A stretch of 15,162 nucleotides of DNA, taken from Nanosynbacter sp. Lineage in GTDB: Bacteria > Patescibacteriota > Saccharimonadia > Saccharimonadales > Saccharimonadaceae. The position numbers were made by a program, and so were the translations under genes. Under the pieces are notes generated by a model. That model was given only the letters and a program-made list of their open reading frames with translations. It did no database searches and was not told the DNA's origin. Positions 6,763 through 13,930 of this stretch are shown piece by piece; the first letter of the stretch is position 1, and every line of letters begins with the position of its first letter. The stretch spans positions 1 through 15,162 of the forward strand of contig JABZJS010000015.1 of NCBI GenBank assembly GCA_015257665.1. The letters run 5' to 3'.

Positions 6763-6793
6763 CCAAAAACCAGCCAGAGTGGCTGGCTGGTTT
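6763..6793 (-). terminator. intrinsic terminator of the exported protein gene
   Basis: AAACCAGCCA and TGGCTGGTTT (6767-6776 and 6784-6793) form a 10-bp stem with a 7-nt loop. On the minus strand a TTTTTGG run follows. It lies 18 bp after the stop at 6812 and separates that gene from the speD operon. Confidence 0.85.
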
Positions 6794-6811
6794 ATTACAG
6801 CGCATGAATAG

Positions 6812-7420
6812 TTATGGCTCGAGAGTGTGCCGTGGCACGCCGGAGCTTGGCTCGTGTGGGTTGACTGTCAGCGGTATAACAAAACCCTGGTATTGCGCGA
6901 GTGTCACGATGTCGCCAGGCTGTAGCTCGTAGCGCGTGTTGCCATCGGTCAGGTAGAGCTCAGCAACGCGGGCCGACGTAGCATTAGTCACGCCATCTTG
7001 CTCGGGCTTAGCATGGAATGCATCTGCTTCGGCAAGTGTGGCGATGTGCTGATCTACCACAGTACCGATGCTCTCGCCATCCTCAACCGGCCGTGTAGTA
7101 ATATTGCTTAGCTCAACCGGTGGCTGGGGCTCCTGAGTAACCTGGCCTGCTTCGTAGGCGTGGCGCTGGCTGAGGTAATCGCTATAGGCATCGACTAGTT
7201 GGGTAGCTTGCTCTTCAGGGGTGGGTTGGTGCTCAGCTTGTGTGCTTGAGTCCTCCTTTCCACCTAGATGGCGATACCCAACTAGCGCAGCAGCCAAGCC
7301 AAAGCCGAGAGCACCCAGTGCAGTGCGCCGTGGAATTGTTGGTAATTCATTTTCATGATGGGATGTTGATGAAGAATGGGGGGCTTCATGACCCCTGTAT
7401 TTTCTCTGTTGTGTATTCAT
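6812..7420 (-). CDS. exported or membrane-anchored protein of unknown function
   Basis: I choose the ATG at 7420 (202 residues, MNTQQRKYRGHE). The frame stays open to 7552, but the upstream translation is Cys/Phe-rich and comes from the AT-rich spacer. There is a polar N-terminus of about 30 residues, a twin-arginine-like RRTALGALGFG (31-41) and one hydrophobic segment (33-49). The rest is polar and extracellular-looking: a Gln/Glu-rich helical part (60-95) and a compact region (115-185) containing YELQPGD. There are no cysteines after the start. The RR pair resembles a Tat signal but the hydrophobic segment could equally be a simple anchor. A weak -10 TATAGT (7435-7430) ends 9 nt before the start. 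The family is not recognised. Confidence 0.65.
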   Translation of the reverse strand: MNTQQRKYRGHEAPHSSSTSHHENELPTIPRRTALGALGFGLAAALVGYRHLGGKEDSSTQAEHQPTPEEQATQLVDAYSDYLSQRHAYEAGQVTQEPQPPVELSNITTRPVEDGESIGTVVDQHIATLAEADAFHAKPEQDGVTNATSARVAELYLTDGNTRYELQPGDIVTLAQYQGFVIPLTVNPHEPSSGVPRHTLEP

Positions 7421-7830
7421 AGTCCATTCACTATACAACAGAGGTCGCAAAAAGGGAAGAGGAAAATAGCAAAATAACAAACAATATTGCATAATGTGCC
7501 CAAAAACAGGGGTAATAACATATAATACACAATATTGTACATGATGATGCAATAATATATCTTACTGTAAATATCGAGACGCCCTCATTTTATAGCCCAG
7601 TAGCTCACTTCACACGCTTTCTGACGCTAGTTCAGCTGCATAAAATGAATGCTTTTCTAGAACATTCACCCTCTTAGTGCGAGGACGCAGCACTTATTAT
7701 AGCGGCGAACCATCATATTTCATTGAATAAAACTGCAGGCAGAGATGAGAGTATACCAGAGGTCGTGAGTCAAAAATAGAACAAATACCATAAATTTGCT
7801 GTTTTTGAGGTATTTCTGCCGCAGATGCCA
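7421..7830. other. AT-rich intergenic region between divergent genes
   Basis: About 410 bases without a supportable gene. Contents: the palindrome CAATATTG twice (7482-7489 and 7530-7537), a plus-strand TATAAT at 7521-7526 not followed by an ORF, a 9-bp inverted repeat (TCATTTTAT 7585-7593, ATAAAATGA 7640-7648), a short stem AGTGC/GCACT (7676-7680, 7689-7693), and a 7-bp inverted repeat AAATACC/GGTATTT (7783-7789, 7809-7815) just before the next promoter. It could hold operators or a small RNA; nothing matches a known RNA family by eye. Confidence 0.5.
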
Positions 7831-7839
7831 TGCTACAAT
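7831..7839 (+). promoter_or_regulatory. extended -10 promoter of the P-loop kinase gene
   Basis: TGCTACAAT followed by AGAGGGT and the ATG at 7847. Seven nt separate the -10 from the start codon, predicting a leaderless or almost leaderless mRNA. No clear -35 is present at the usual distance. Confidence 0.6.
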
Positions 7840-7846
7840 AGAGGGT

Positions 7847-8455
7847 ATGAGATCTACTCGAACCATCCAAATTGTGAATATTACTGGGCGAGAACTCGCT
7901 GGCAAATCATCAACAATTCGTGAGCTAATGCCGCGGCTAGGTGCCGGGGTTGTTTTGTTTCGCCCGAGCGATGTCTTGCGCGAATATGCCGCGAGCCATC
8001 ATATGACACTGCGCAAGCGGAGCGATTATTTGCGCGTGCTGCAAATCATGACGGAGTCTGCACCGAGCTTGCTGGCCGACCGGGCACTGGAGCTACTTGA
8101 GCGGCCTGGTGTGGAGCTAGTGGTGCTCGATGGCCTGCGTGACTACCGCAGTGCCTGTCGCCTCAAGGAGCGGTTGAGTGATCGCTACCGGACAGTGGTG
8201 CTTACAGCGCCAGATGAACTCCGCTACGAGCGCTTTAAGGGAGTGGCCGAGGCCAGGCGGCGTGCTGGGCGTGATGCAGCGGTGATTCAGAGCTTCGAAG
8301 AATTTATGCGTGATGGCGAGGATGACATGGACAGCATGCAGCAATTCCCAGCGGTGCTGGCCAGCCACGATCTAACGCCTGGTGGCCCGATTGACACGAG
8401 CACCTATCCATCAGCTATTGCAGTGGCAGATGAGATTATCAGCTACTTGGTGTAG
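7847..8455 (+). CDS. P-loop nucleotide/dephospho-CoA kinase-like protein
   Basis: The product is 202 residues. A Walker A loop GRELAGKS (14-21) follows the first beta strand. LVVLDGLRD (91-99) matches the Walker B/DGLR strand, and APDELRYERF (121-130) the nucleotide-kinase pattern in which RYERF precedes an Arg-rich lid (RRRAGRD 137-143). EEFMRDGEDDM follows. The layout resembles dephospho-CoA/NMP kinase-like proteins, especially the archaeal UPF0200 type, more than classical CoaE. It may phosphorylate a small metabolite or act as a regulatory NTPase; the substrate is unknown. The start at 7847 is preferred to 7796 because the -10 box lies between them and the conserved fold begins right after 7847. 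Confidence 0.7.
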   Translation: MRSTRTIQIVNITGRELAGKSSTIRELMPRLGAGVVLFRPSDVLREYAASHHMTLRKRSDYLRVLQIMTESAPSLLADRALELLERPGVELVVLDGLRDYRSACRLKERLSDRYRTVVLTAPDELRYERFKGVAEARRRAGRDAAVIQSFEEFMRDGEDDMDSMQQFPAVLASHDLTPGGPIDTSTYPSAIAVADEIISYLV

Positions 8456-8542
8456 AGTAACCCAGATCAGGCAGTGAATGCGGGTGGGCGATCATGTATC
8501 AACAAAACACAGTAATACCATCTGTACTCTCCAAGACGCTTA

Positions 8543-8551
8543 TGTTATGAT
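8543..8551 (+). promoter_or_regulatory. extended -10 promoter of the pilin-like gene
   Basis: TGTTATGAT, then GAAGGC, then the ATG at 8558. The -10 to start distance is 6 nt. GAAGG could be read as a Shine-Dalgarno site but is too close to the ATG and would lie upstream of the predicted transcription start. Confidence 0.5.
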
Positions 8552-8557
8552 GAAGGC

Positions 8558-9034
8558 ATGAATAAGCGAGGGTTTACGCTAGTCGAGATTTTGACAGTAG
8601 TGGCGATACTAGCGATCTTGGTGTCGGCGTCAATCGTGGGGTATGGTGCGTGGCGTCAGCGTGCAGCCCAGACGGAGCTCGTGAGCGATCTGCGGGCTGC
8701 TGCCGCGGCCATGACAGCCTACCGGACATTTTATAATGGTTATCCGACATCGCTACCAGCTGATTATAATAAGAGTGAGAATGTGACAGCGACACTCAAA
8801 TACGTCGCATCGGCAACCTACTGCATAGAGGCAACGACGCGCACCACCCGAGGGCTTGTCTATCACATAAAGGGTTCAGAGAGCGAACCCAAAGAGGGCG
8901 GATGTGATGCCTACCAGGCGCAATCTGGCGAGAATGAATCGCGAGCGACCAATGGTGTGCTGCGCTACTGCCATGTGATCCGCGCCGTTGAACCAACCCA
9001 ACCGGCAGTGTGTGAGCCGGAGTTGCAGAGGTAA
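8558..9034 (+). CDS. type IV pilin-like protein (prepilin N-terminus)
   Basis: The product is 158 residues, starting MNKRGFTLVEILTVVAILA. This is a class III prepilin leader with the cut expected between G5 and F6 and the conserved Glu at mature position 5 (E10), followed by a hydrophobic helix to about residue 29. The body has four cysteines (C89, C116, C138, C152) that could form two disulfides. Size fits a minor pilin or a pseudopilin of a pilus, competence or secretion machine. No prepilin peptidase or assembly ATPase gene is in the window, so the partners lie elsewhere. The prepilin call is firm; major versus minor pilin cannot be decided. Confidence 0.88.
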   Translation: MNKRGFTLVEILTVVAILAILVSASIVGYGAWRQRAAQTELVSDLRAAAAAMTAYRTFYNGYPTSLPADYNKSENVTATLKYVASATYCIEATTRTTRGLVYHIKGSESEPKEGGCDAYQAQSGENESRATNGVLRYCHVIRAVEPTQPAVCEPELQR

Positions 9035-9318
9035 AATTTTAGCATCATAAAGATCTAAACCCAGATGTTACTCTCCGCGAGCCGTATACTCTGCCAGCTA
9101 AGATAGCAATGAATGGGGTGAGGCTAAGGTAGTACGGCCTCAAGCCTAGCCCTTTTCTATACTAGCCGCATTTTCCTCGCTGCCTTATGGAATTTCACTG
9201 CGGCAATCTGACTTGCAGCACTAATGCTGATAGATTGGTATTTGTAAGACGTCAATCCTGAGAATGGTTGAGGCGGAAAAACGACGCAAGTTTTGAGGTG
9301 TAAGTATTGTAATATATA
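9035..9318. other. intergenic region between convergent genes
   Basis: 284 bases holding the pilin-gene terminator (9116-9158) and then about 160 bases with no gene I can support. A short CAGCA/TGCTG hairpin and an imperfect palindrome around GTAATATATACTAC are the only other structures seen. No clear terminator for the opposing HdeD gene was found. Confidence 0.5.
9116..9158 (+). terminator. intrinsic terminator after the pilin-like gene
   Basis: GGGTGAGGCT (9116-9125) pairs with AGCCTAGCCC (9143-9152) with one mismatch and a G-U pair, followed by TTTTCTAT. An alternative inner stem GAGGC/GCCTC (9120-9124, 9137-9141) is possible. Confidence 0.65.
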
Positions 9319-9927
9319 CTACAGGTCGATCACCTCACCCCGGTCGATTGGCTTGTTGGCTGTGCGATACCCACGCATACGATGGCCCACCGTACGGCGC
9401 AGCTCGATAGCATTGGCGAGGAGAATGATGCCATTGACCAGTGCATAGCCGCCAACGATTTGGACGAAGAGTTGGGCACTGCTCACCGGGAAAAGCCAGA
9501 GGACGAAGCTCACGACCACACCGATCACGCCAGACATGAGCCAGAGCGCTCGCGTACGGCTCCTGGCAGGGAAGATGCGGCTCAGTATAAGGTCGATGAG
9601 GCTGCGTAGCATCACTACCCAGCCAAGCACAAAGCTGAGTGTTGCCACACTGACCCGAGGGTTGGCAAGCATCACCGCGCCAAGCAGAATAAGCAGCGCA
9701 CCTGCCACCACGAGAAATGCCTTGGCTTGGCCGTCTGCCACCTGCAAGCCACGCACCAGCTGTGATAATCCCCAGACGATGATCAAAACTGCAAGCACTG
9801 TCATTAAAACAGTGAGTGTCACTGCTGGCATCACAAGCGACACTCCACCAAAAATAATCAATGACAGGCTTATGATAATAATTACCCACCACGCACCAAT
9901 AAGCTGTCTTTTGAGTTGTTCGATCAT
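9319..9927 (-). CDS. HdeD/DUF308 family membrane protein
   Basis: The product is 202 residues with six hydrophobic segments in three pairs. The glycine-rich turns typical of HdeD-like proteins are visible: IIFGGVSLVMP near residue 25, ILLGAVMLANP near 81 and a third copy near the end. HdeD in E. coli is linked to acid resistance at high cell density, but members in other phyla are mostly uncharacterised. It has a good Shine-Dalgarno site GGAGG, 5 nt before the ATG, unlike many genes here. A promoter-like TTGCAG/TACACT pair lies upstream. It appears to be a single-gene unit. Confidence 0.85.
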   Translation of the reverse strand: MIEQLKRQLIGAWWVIIIISLSLIIFGGVSLVMPAVTLTVLMTVLAVLIIVWGLSQLVRGLQVADGQAKAFLVVAGALLILLGAVMLANPRVSVATLSFVLGWVVMLRSLIDLILSRIFPARSRTRALWLMSGVIGVVVSFVLWLFPVSSAQLFVQIVGGYALVNGIILLANAIELRRTVGHRMRGYRTANKPIDRGEVIDL

Positions 9928-9948
9928 ATATGCCTCCTTGTCTTTCTA

Positions 9949-9976
9949 GTGTAGATGATGGCGGGGTAATCTGCAA
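9949..9976 (-). promoter_or_regulatory. candidate promoter of the HdeD-like gene
   Basis: On the minus strand, TTGCAG (9976-9971), 16 bp, TACACT (9954-9949). The leader would be about 15 nt, enough to contain the GGAGG ribosome site. Confidence 0.45.
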
Positions 9977-10033
9977 TTAATAGGTGAGGCTATGAACTAT
10001 CCACCACTGTAGAGATGGTATAATGCTCGAGCA

Positions 10034-11635
10034 CTAGTCGCGGGCAAACTGCATCAGCACCAGTGGGTCGCCGGTGACGGAGCGCAGTGTGTAGGCGCTG
10101 GGCAGTGTTGGGGTGGTGGTTGCGGTTGAGCTACTATAGTAGAGAACGTTGATTTTTTTGGCATCGGTAAAGGGCTGAGTAGTGTCGGCTACCTTGCGGT
10201 AGGTGGTGCTCCCTTCGAGTGGTGCGTAGCCGCCCATCAGTGGGCCACCCACATAGGCCATGTAGATGGGGCAATGTGACTGCGCTTGCTCGAGATAATA
10301 GCTTATCTCTATGGCGATGTACGGGTCGGCCGCAAGGACGACACTCCCATCGCGGCAGGTGCCGAGCTGGGTGGCAATTTGCTTGACATTGGGTCGCTCA
10401 TCGCGCTGGAAGTTGAAATTACCCTGCAATGATAACTGCACCATACCATAAAACATAATCACTGGCAGAAGTGCCAAGAGAGCGGTTGACACAGCCTTGT
10501 GCCAGCGCAATGGCGAACGATGCAGGGCTACGCAGGCTGTATAGAGGACAACACTTGCAATAGTGATACCACTAATTGCCACATGAGCAAGATAGCGCTC
10601 GACATACATTGGAGCAGATAGTGACACAGCGATCAGTGCTGCGACTGGCACGCCCACATGAGCAAGCAATAGCCAAGCAAGCTCGGGATGCGGCAACGAA
10701 CGCATGGCACGAGGCCACGCCCACGCAACGGCACAGATAATAATAAGGACAAGTTGCGACGACACAACGCCTAGCAACCAAGATGGCTTATAAATCATGT
10801 TGAAGGATGCGATGCCAAGCAAATTCTGCAGATTCATCGGCTGGCCAATCTCGGCTAAAGCACCATTGCCAATCTGTCCCAGAAAGGTCGGTAGCCATGG
10901 CAAGAACAGCATAAAGCTCACGACATATGCCCAGAGCCACGGCAACTTCCACCACTGTTGTAAGCCTTGGCGGCGGTAGGTCATAACCATGAGCCAGAGC
11001 AGCTGGGCTAGCCAGAGTAAAGCGCTATAATACAGCGTCCCCATACCGAAAGCGACAAGTACCGCATAGAGCATCCAGTCGCGCCAGCGATCATCGTGCC
11101 AAGCGCGTGCCAGTACGGCGGTTGCACTTACGCCAATCAACGACCCCAGCGCATACATTCGTATCTCGAAGCCGTAGCGCATTAGTAGGGGTGTGCCAAT
11201 CAGGGTGAGGAGTGTATATCCCGCGGCGCGCGTACCAAACCAGCGCCGCACAAAGCACCCCATAATAACCATCGCGCTGCCATAGCAGAGGATACTAAAG
11301 GCACGCAGGGCTGGCTCACTATAACCCCACACGCTGGCCCAGAGCTTGAGGATGAGATAGTAGAGCGGCGGGTGCGTATCGATACTGGTGAGGCGAATGA
11401 GTTCACTGATTGGCTGCTTGGCGAGCCACACCGAATATGCCTCATCAAACCACACACTTTGCTGGCTGCCAATCCACCAGCACAGCGCCATTGCCACCAG
11501 TGGTGCTAGCACAATGGCGATGCGAAACCAGTGGCGTCGCATCTTACAGACAAGGGGAAATAGTCGATTAGCGAGAATAAGGGCGGAATTCTTGACCCGA
11601 GCGGCAGATTGTTGCCGCGCTAGTTGTTTACTCAT
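10034..11635 (-). CDS. GT-C membrane glycosyltransferase (GT39/PMT/ArnT-like)
   Basis: The product is 533 residues with roughly ten or eleven transmembrane segments from residue 38 to about 400, then a soluble C-terminal domain. The first outer loop carries WFDEAYS (62-68), whose Asp-Glu pair is the metal/donor-binding acid motif of GT-C enzymes, followed by DTHPPLYY (86-93), a strong marker of the PMT/ArnT group. These enzymes move sugars from polyprenyl-phosphate donors onto proteins, lipids or wall polymers outside the membrane. The acceptor is unknown; a wall glycan or surface protein is plausible given the neighbours. No Shine-Dalgarno site is seen before the ATG, but a weak -10-like TACTAT ends 7 nt upstream. 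Confidence 0.85.
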   Translation of the reverse strand: MSKQLARQQSAARVKNSALILANRLFPLVCKMRRHWFRIAIVLAPLVAMALCWWIGSQQSVWFDEAYSVWLAKQPISELIRLTSIDTHPPLYYLILKLWASVWGYSEPALRAFSILCYGSAMVIMGCFVRRWFGTRAAGYTLLTLIGTPLLMRYGFEIRMYALGSLIGVSATAVLARAWHDDRWRDWMLYAVLVAFGMGTLYYSALLWLAQLLWLMVMTYRRQGLQQWWKLPWLWAYVVSFMLFLPWLPTFLGQIGNGALAEIGQPMNLQNLLGIASFNMIYKPSWLLGVVSSQLVLIIICAVAWAWPRAMRSLPHPELAWLLLAHVGVPVAALIAVSLSAPMYVERYLAHVAISGITIASVVLYTACVALHRSPLRWHKAVSTALLALLPVIMFYGMVQLSLQGNFNFQRDERPNVKQIATQLGTCRDGSVVLAADPYIAIEISYYLEQAQSHCPIYMAYVGGPLMGGYAPLEGSTTYRKVADTTQPFTDAKKINVLYYSSSTATTTPTLPSAYTLRSVTGDPLVLMQFARD

Positions 11636-11693
11636 ATCTTTTATAGTACCGATTTGTTGGCAAAAAATCCACTAGCAAAGCCATAATCATCCG

Positions 11694-11702
11694 TGGTACA
11701 AT
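11694..11702 (+). promoter_or_regulatory. extended -10 promoter of tRNA-Arg
   Basis: TGGTACAAT lies 10 nt before the mature tRNA 5' end, giving a predicted 5' leader of about 4 nt. No -35 match is evident. It follows the same TGn-TANAAT form seen at protein genes. Confidence 0.5.
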
Positions 11703-11712
11703 ACCACTATAC

Positions 11713-11789
11713 GTACCCGTAGCTCAGCTGGATAGAGCGTTGGTTTCCGGAACCAAAGGTCGCAGGTTCGAACCCTGCCGGGTATACCA
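11713..11789 (+). tRNA. tRNA-Arg (anticodon CCG)
   Basis: A full cloverleaf folds: acceptor GTACCCG with CGGGTAT (first pair G-U), D stem GCTC/GAGC, anticodon stem TTGGT/ACCAA with loop TTCCGGA (anticodon CCG at 11747-11749, reading CGG), a five-base variable loop, and T arm GCAGG/CCTGC with loop TTCGAAC. The discriminator is A and the 3' CCA is encoded. Confidence 0.97.
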
Positions 11790-11798
11790 TAGATAATT

Positions 11799-11823
11799 GA
11801 GGCTCGCGCGGCCTCTGTTTTTT
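11799..11823 (+). terminator. intrinsic terminator of the tRNA gene
   Basis: GAGGC (11799-11803), a seven-base loop, GCCTC (11811-11815), followed by TGTTTTTT. Confidence 0.8.
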
Positions 11824-11855
11824 ATGGATATGTATAGTAAGACGTACTAATTGAT

Positions 11856-11890
11856 GGGATAGACCAATTAAACAAAAGAAGGTCTATCTC
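11856..11890. repeat. long perfect hairpin downstream of the OpgC-like gene
   Basis: GATAGACC (11858-11865) and GGTCTATC (11881-11888) pair perfectly and extend to 10 bp with flanking pairs, around a 15-nt A-rich loop. No T-run follows on either strand. It sits 16 bp after the minus-strand stop and may stabilise or help end that mRNA. Confidence 0.5.
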
Positions 11891-11905
11891 TCTAGCTGAC
11901 CCCTG

Positions 11906-13066
11906 TTAGCGTGGAATAATCTTCATCAAAAACTTTGTCTTGACGGCAAGATAGATAAGCGCAAGTGCACTGACAGATAAGGCGAAGTTGGCTGGGATCT
12001 CGTAGAAACGATCGACCGACGTAAAATAAAAATCGCTAATATAATAATCTGGTGCCACAAAGAGATGTATGACGAGAATAACGAACGCATGCACCGTATA
12101 CACATAGAGCGAGTTATGGCCAAACGGCAGCAAAATCCAGCCTAGCCACCGCTTGATGCGATCCTCGAATCGCCGAAACAACATAAAGAACCCAGCGAAC
12201 CAGAGCCATGATAGGGTAAGGCGAGGCAGTGGTAGGTCGAGCTTGAGGAACTGATTGTCGAGTGCGGTATCGGCCGCGGCAAGCGTTTGATGAAAGCCAT
12301 CACCCAGCCCATGTGCCACAAAGGTGATGTATGCGTCGGTAAAGAGTGTGAGGGCGAAGAGCGTTGCAATACTGCGCTTGATAATGCGTCGACGGCGCAG
12401 CGGCCACGATTGCCAGCGTGCAGTAATCTCTGGTAGGTGGTAGCCCAGGGCAAAGGCCATGAAGAATAGCACCTGCCAGGTGAGCGGTTGGTATAGTTCA
12501 CTGACTGGCCGTGGTGTTAGCGCCCACACCAGTAGGCTGAGTCCTAGCACGATATACCACTTGCCGCGCCGCAGTAGCCAGAGCGCGCCTGGTGCTACTG
12601 CAATAAACAGTGCATACAGGCGCAAGTAGTCCGCCCAGCCGTAGAATTGCTGTAAGGTAATAATATCCCACGCCAGGCCAAGCCAATTACCGTCGGGCAG
12701 CGGCAAGGGCAACTTGACACCTTTATTATCAATAAAGAACCAGCTAATCAGGAGCGATAGTATCGTCACGATAATGCTCGTGAGGTAGAGCGTACCAGCT
12801 CGCTTCCAGAGCAAGCGCGTCGCTGTCATGAGGGGCTGTGTGCGGAGCTTGGCACCACGCACAATGCCCAAGACAAGGCCGGATATAATGAAGAACCCTT
12901 CGGCTGCCGAGACAGCGAGACGACTGTCGCCAGTGAGGAAAGTGAGGCCATTGGGGAAGTAGGTGAGATGGTCAAGAATAATGATAACCAAAAACCACCC
13001 GCGCATGAGGTCGAGACTAACGATGCGCCCAACAGAGGACGCGCTGGCTTTTGGTTGGGTTGTCAC
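11906..13066 (-). CDS. OpgC-like membrane acyltransferase
   Basis: The product is 386 residues with about ten transmembrane segments. The N-terminus has SLDLMRGWFLVIIILDH (17-33), matching the D-x-x-R-G ... H signature of OpgC and related acyltransferase-3-like proteins that move acyl groups to sugars across the membrane. FFIISGLVLG (58-67) is also typical. In Proteobacteria OpgC succinylates periplasmic glucans; here the target is probably another surface glycan. The start is GTG at 13066; a TGCTATACT box ends 8 nt upstream and no ribosome site is visible. The GT-C glycosyltransferase gene next door on the same strand, across the tRNA, fits a role in surface glycan decoration, but the two are separate transcription units. 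Confidence 0.82.
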   Translation of the reverse strand: MTTQPKASASSVGRIVSLDLMRGWFLVIIILDHLTYFPNGLTFLTGDSRLAVSAAEGFFIISGLVLGIVRGAKLRTQPLMTATRLLWKRAGTLYLTSIIVTILSLLISWFFIDNKGVKLPLPLPDGNWLGLAWDIITLQQFYGWADYLRLYALFIAVAPGALWLLRRGKWYIVLGLSLLVWALTPRPVSELYQPLTWQVLFFMAFALGYHLPEITARWQSWPLRRRRIIKRSIATLFALTLFTDAYITFVAHGLGDGFHQTLAAADTALDNQFLKLDLPLPRLTLSWLWFAGFFMLFRRFEDRIKRWLGWILLPFGHNSLYVYTVHAFVILVIHLFVAPDYYISDFYFTSVDRFYEIPANFALSVSALALIYLAVKTKFLMKIIPR

Positions 13067-13074
13067 AATGATCT

Positions 13075-13083
13075 AGTATAGCA
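13075..13083 (-). promoter_or_regulatory. extended -10 promoter of the OpgC-like gene
   Basis: The minus strand reads TGCTATACT, 8 nt, then GTG 13066. The predicted leader is 1-2 nt. No -35 match was seen at 17 bp. Confidence 0.55.
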
Positions 13084-13204
13084 GGTTTGCTAAAAGTATG
13101 CTTAAGATTGTCTAAATGTTGTGATGAGGAAATATGGACCCGAGGTCTGGATATCCAACACTGATGACTCTATGGTCTAAAAAACTGAGGGGCATAGCGA
13201 CACG

Positions 13205-13930
13205 CTAGCGTGGTCGCTTGCTCGCAACAGTGCGTGCCTTGGTGGCAAAGGTGTCATCGATGAGGACAGAGGGCGCAAATTCACCATAGCGCCGCGATAC
13301 TGCTTGCTCGATCAGGAAGTCGGCAATGCGTGGATTCTTAGGTAGAATTGAGCCATGCAGGTAGGTGCCGATCACATTGCGGTAGCGCGCACCTTCGGTT
13401 TGGTCGGTACCATTGTTGCCCGCCCCGCGCGATACGATACCCAGGGGTGGCACGCTGTGCCCAAGGGTTGTTAGGCCGCTGTGGTTCTCATAGCCAATGA
13501 CTTCGCCAAAGTCGCTGCTGGCAGTGACGATATTGCCAATCAGGCGCTGCTCGCCAGCGACTGTCTCGATATCAAAGAGACCAATTCCACGAATGATCGC
13601 TCCTTGCGTGGTCTTAAAGAATCGCCCAAATAGCTGGTAGAGCCCACACACTACCAGCATTGGCACACCATCATCAGCGAGGCGCTGCAGAGTGGGGCCA
13701 ATCGCGAGTAAATCATCCTGGATGGTAGCTTGGCCAGAGTCTTGGCCACCGCCACCTACAATGATATCGATATCAGCTGGGAAGGTGTCGCCTGGGTTAT
13801 ATTCAACGAGCCGCACGCTGTAGCCATACCATTCAAGCCGTCGCTTGAGTGTGAGGGTGTTACCCCAGTCGCCATAGATATTCATGGCGTGAGGGTAGAG
13901 TTGGAGGATGGTGATAGTGTTGTCTTTCAT
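13205..13930 (-). CDS. gatD: lipid II isoglutaminyl synthase, glutaminase subunit
   Basis: GatD is a class I glutamine amidotransferase that releases ammonia from glutamine for MurT, so that D-Glu of the peptidoglycan stem becomes D-isoglutamine. The product is 241 residues, normal for GatD. The nucleophile is C95 in VVCGLYQLFG, and the catalytic His is H192 in GTYLHGSILPKNP. YPHAMNIYGDWGN near the N-terminus and IVGGGGQD (57-64) are GatD family marks. It overlaps murT by ATGA (13927-13930), so the subunits are translationally coupled. AGAGG lies about 10 nt before its ATG. Action is in the cytosol at the inner face of the membrane. Identification is firm. Confidence 0.95.
   Translation of the reverse strand: MKDNTITILQLYPHAMNIYGDWGNTLTLKRRLEWYGYSVRLVEYNPGDTFPADIDIIVGGGGQDSGQATIQDDLLAIGPTLQRLADDGVPMLVVCGLYQLFGRFFKTTQGAIIRGIGLFDIETVAGEQRLIGNIVTASSDFGEVIGYENHSGLTTLGHSVPPLGIVSRGAGNNGTDQTEGARYRNVIGTYLHGSILPKNPRIADFLIEQAVSRRYGEFAPSVLIDDTFATKARTVASKRPR

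Noticed and set aside
7521..7549. TATAAT followed by three ATG codons on the plus strand
   Set aside because: The reading frame stops after four codons, so no protein gene starts here.
7421..7552. N-terminal extension of the exported protein starting at 7552
   Set aside because: The extra 44 residues are Cys/Phe/His-rich translation of AT-rich spacer and would hide the RR signal at residue 75. The ATG at 7420 is preferred.
9335..9976. 213-codon minus-strand ORF overlapping the HdeD-like gene in another frame
   Set aside because: The HdeD frame has regular membrane segments, glycine-turn motifs and a GGAGG site. The other frame is Cys/Trp/His-rich noise.
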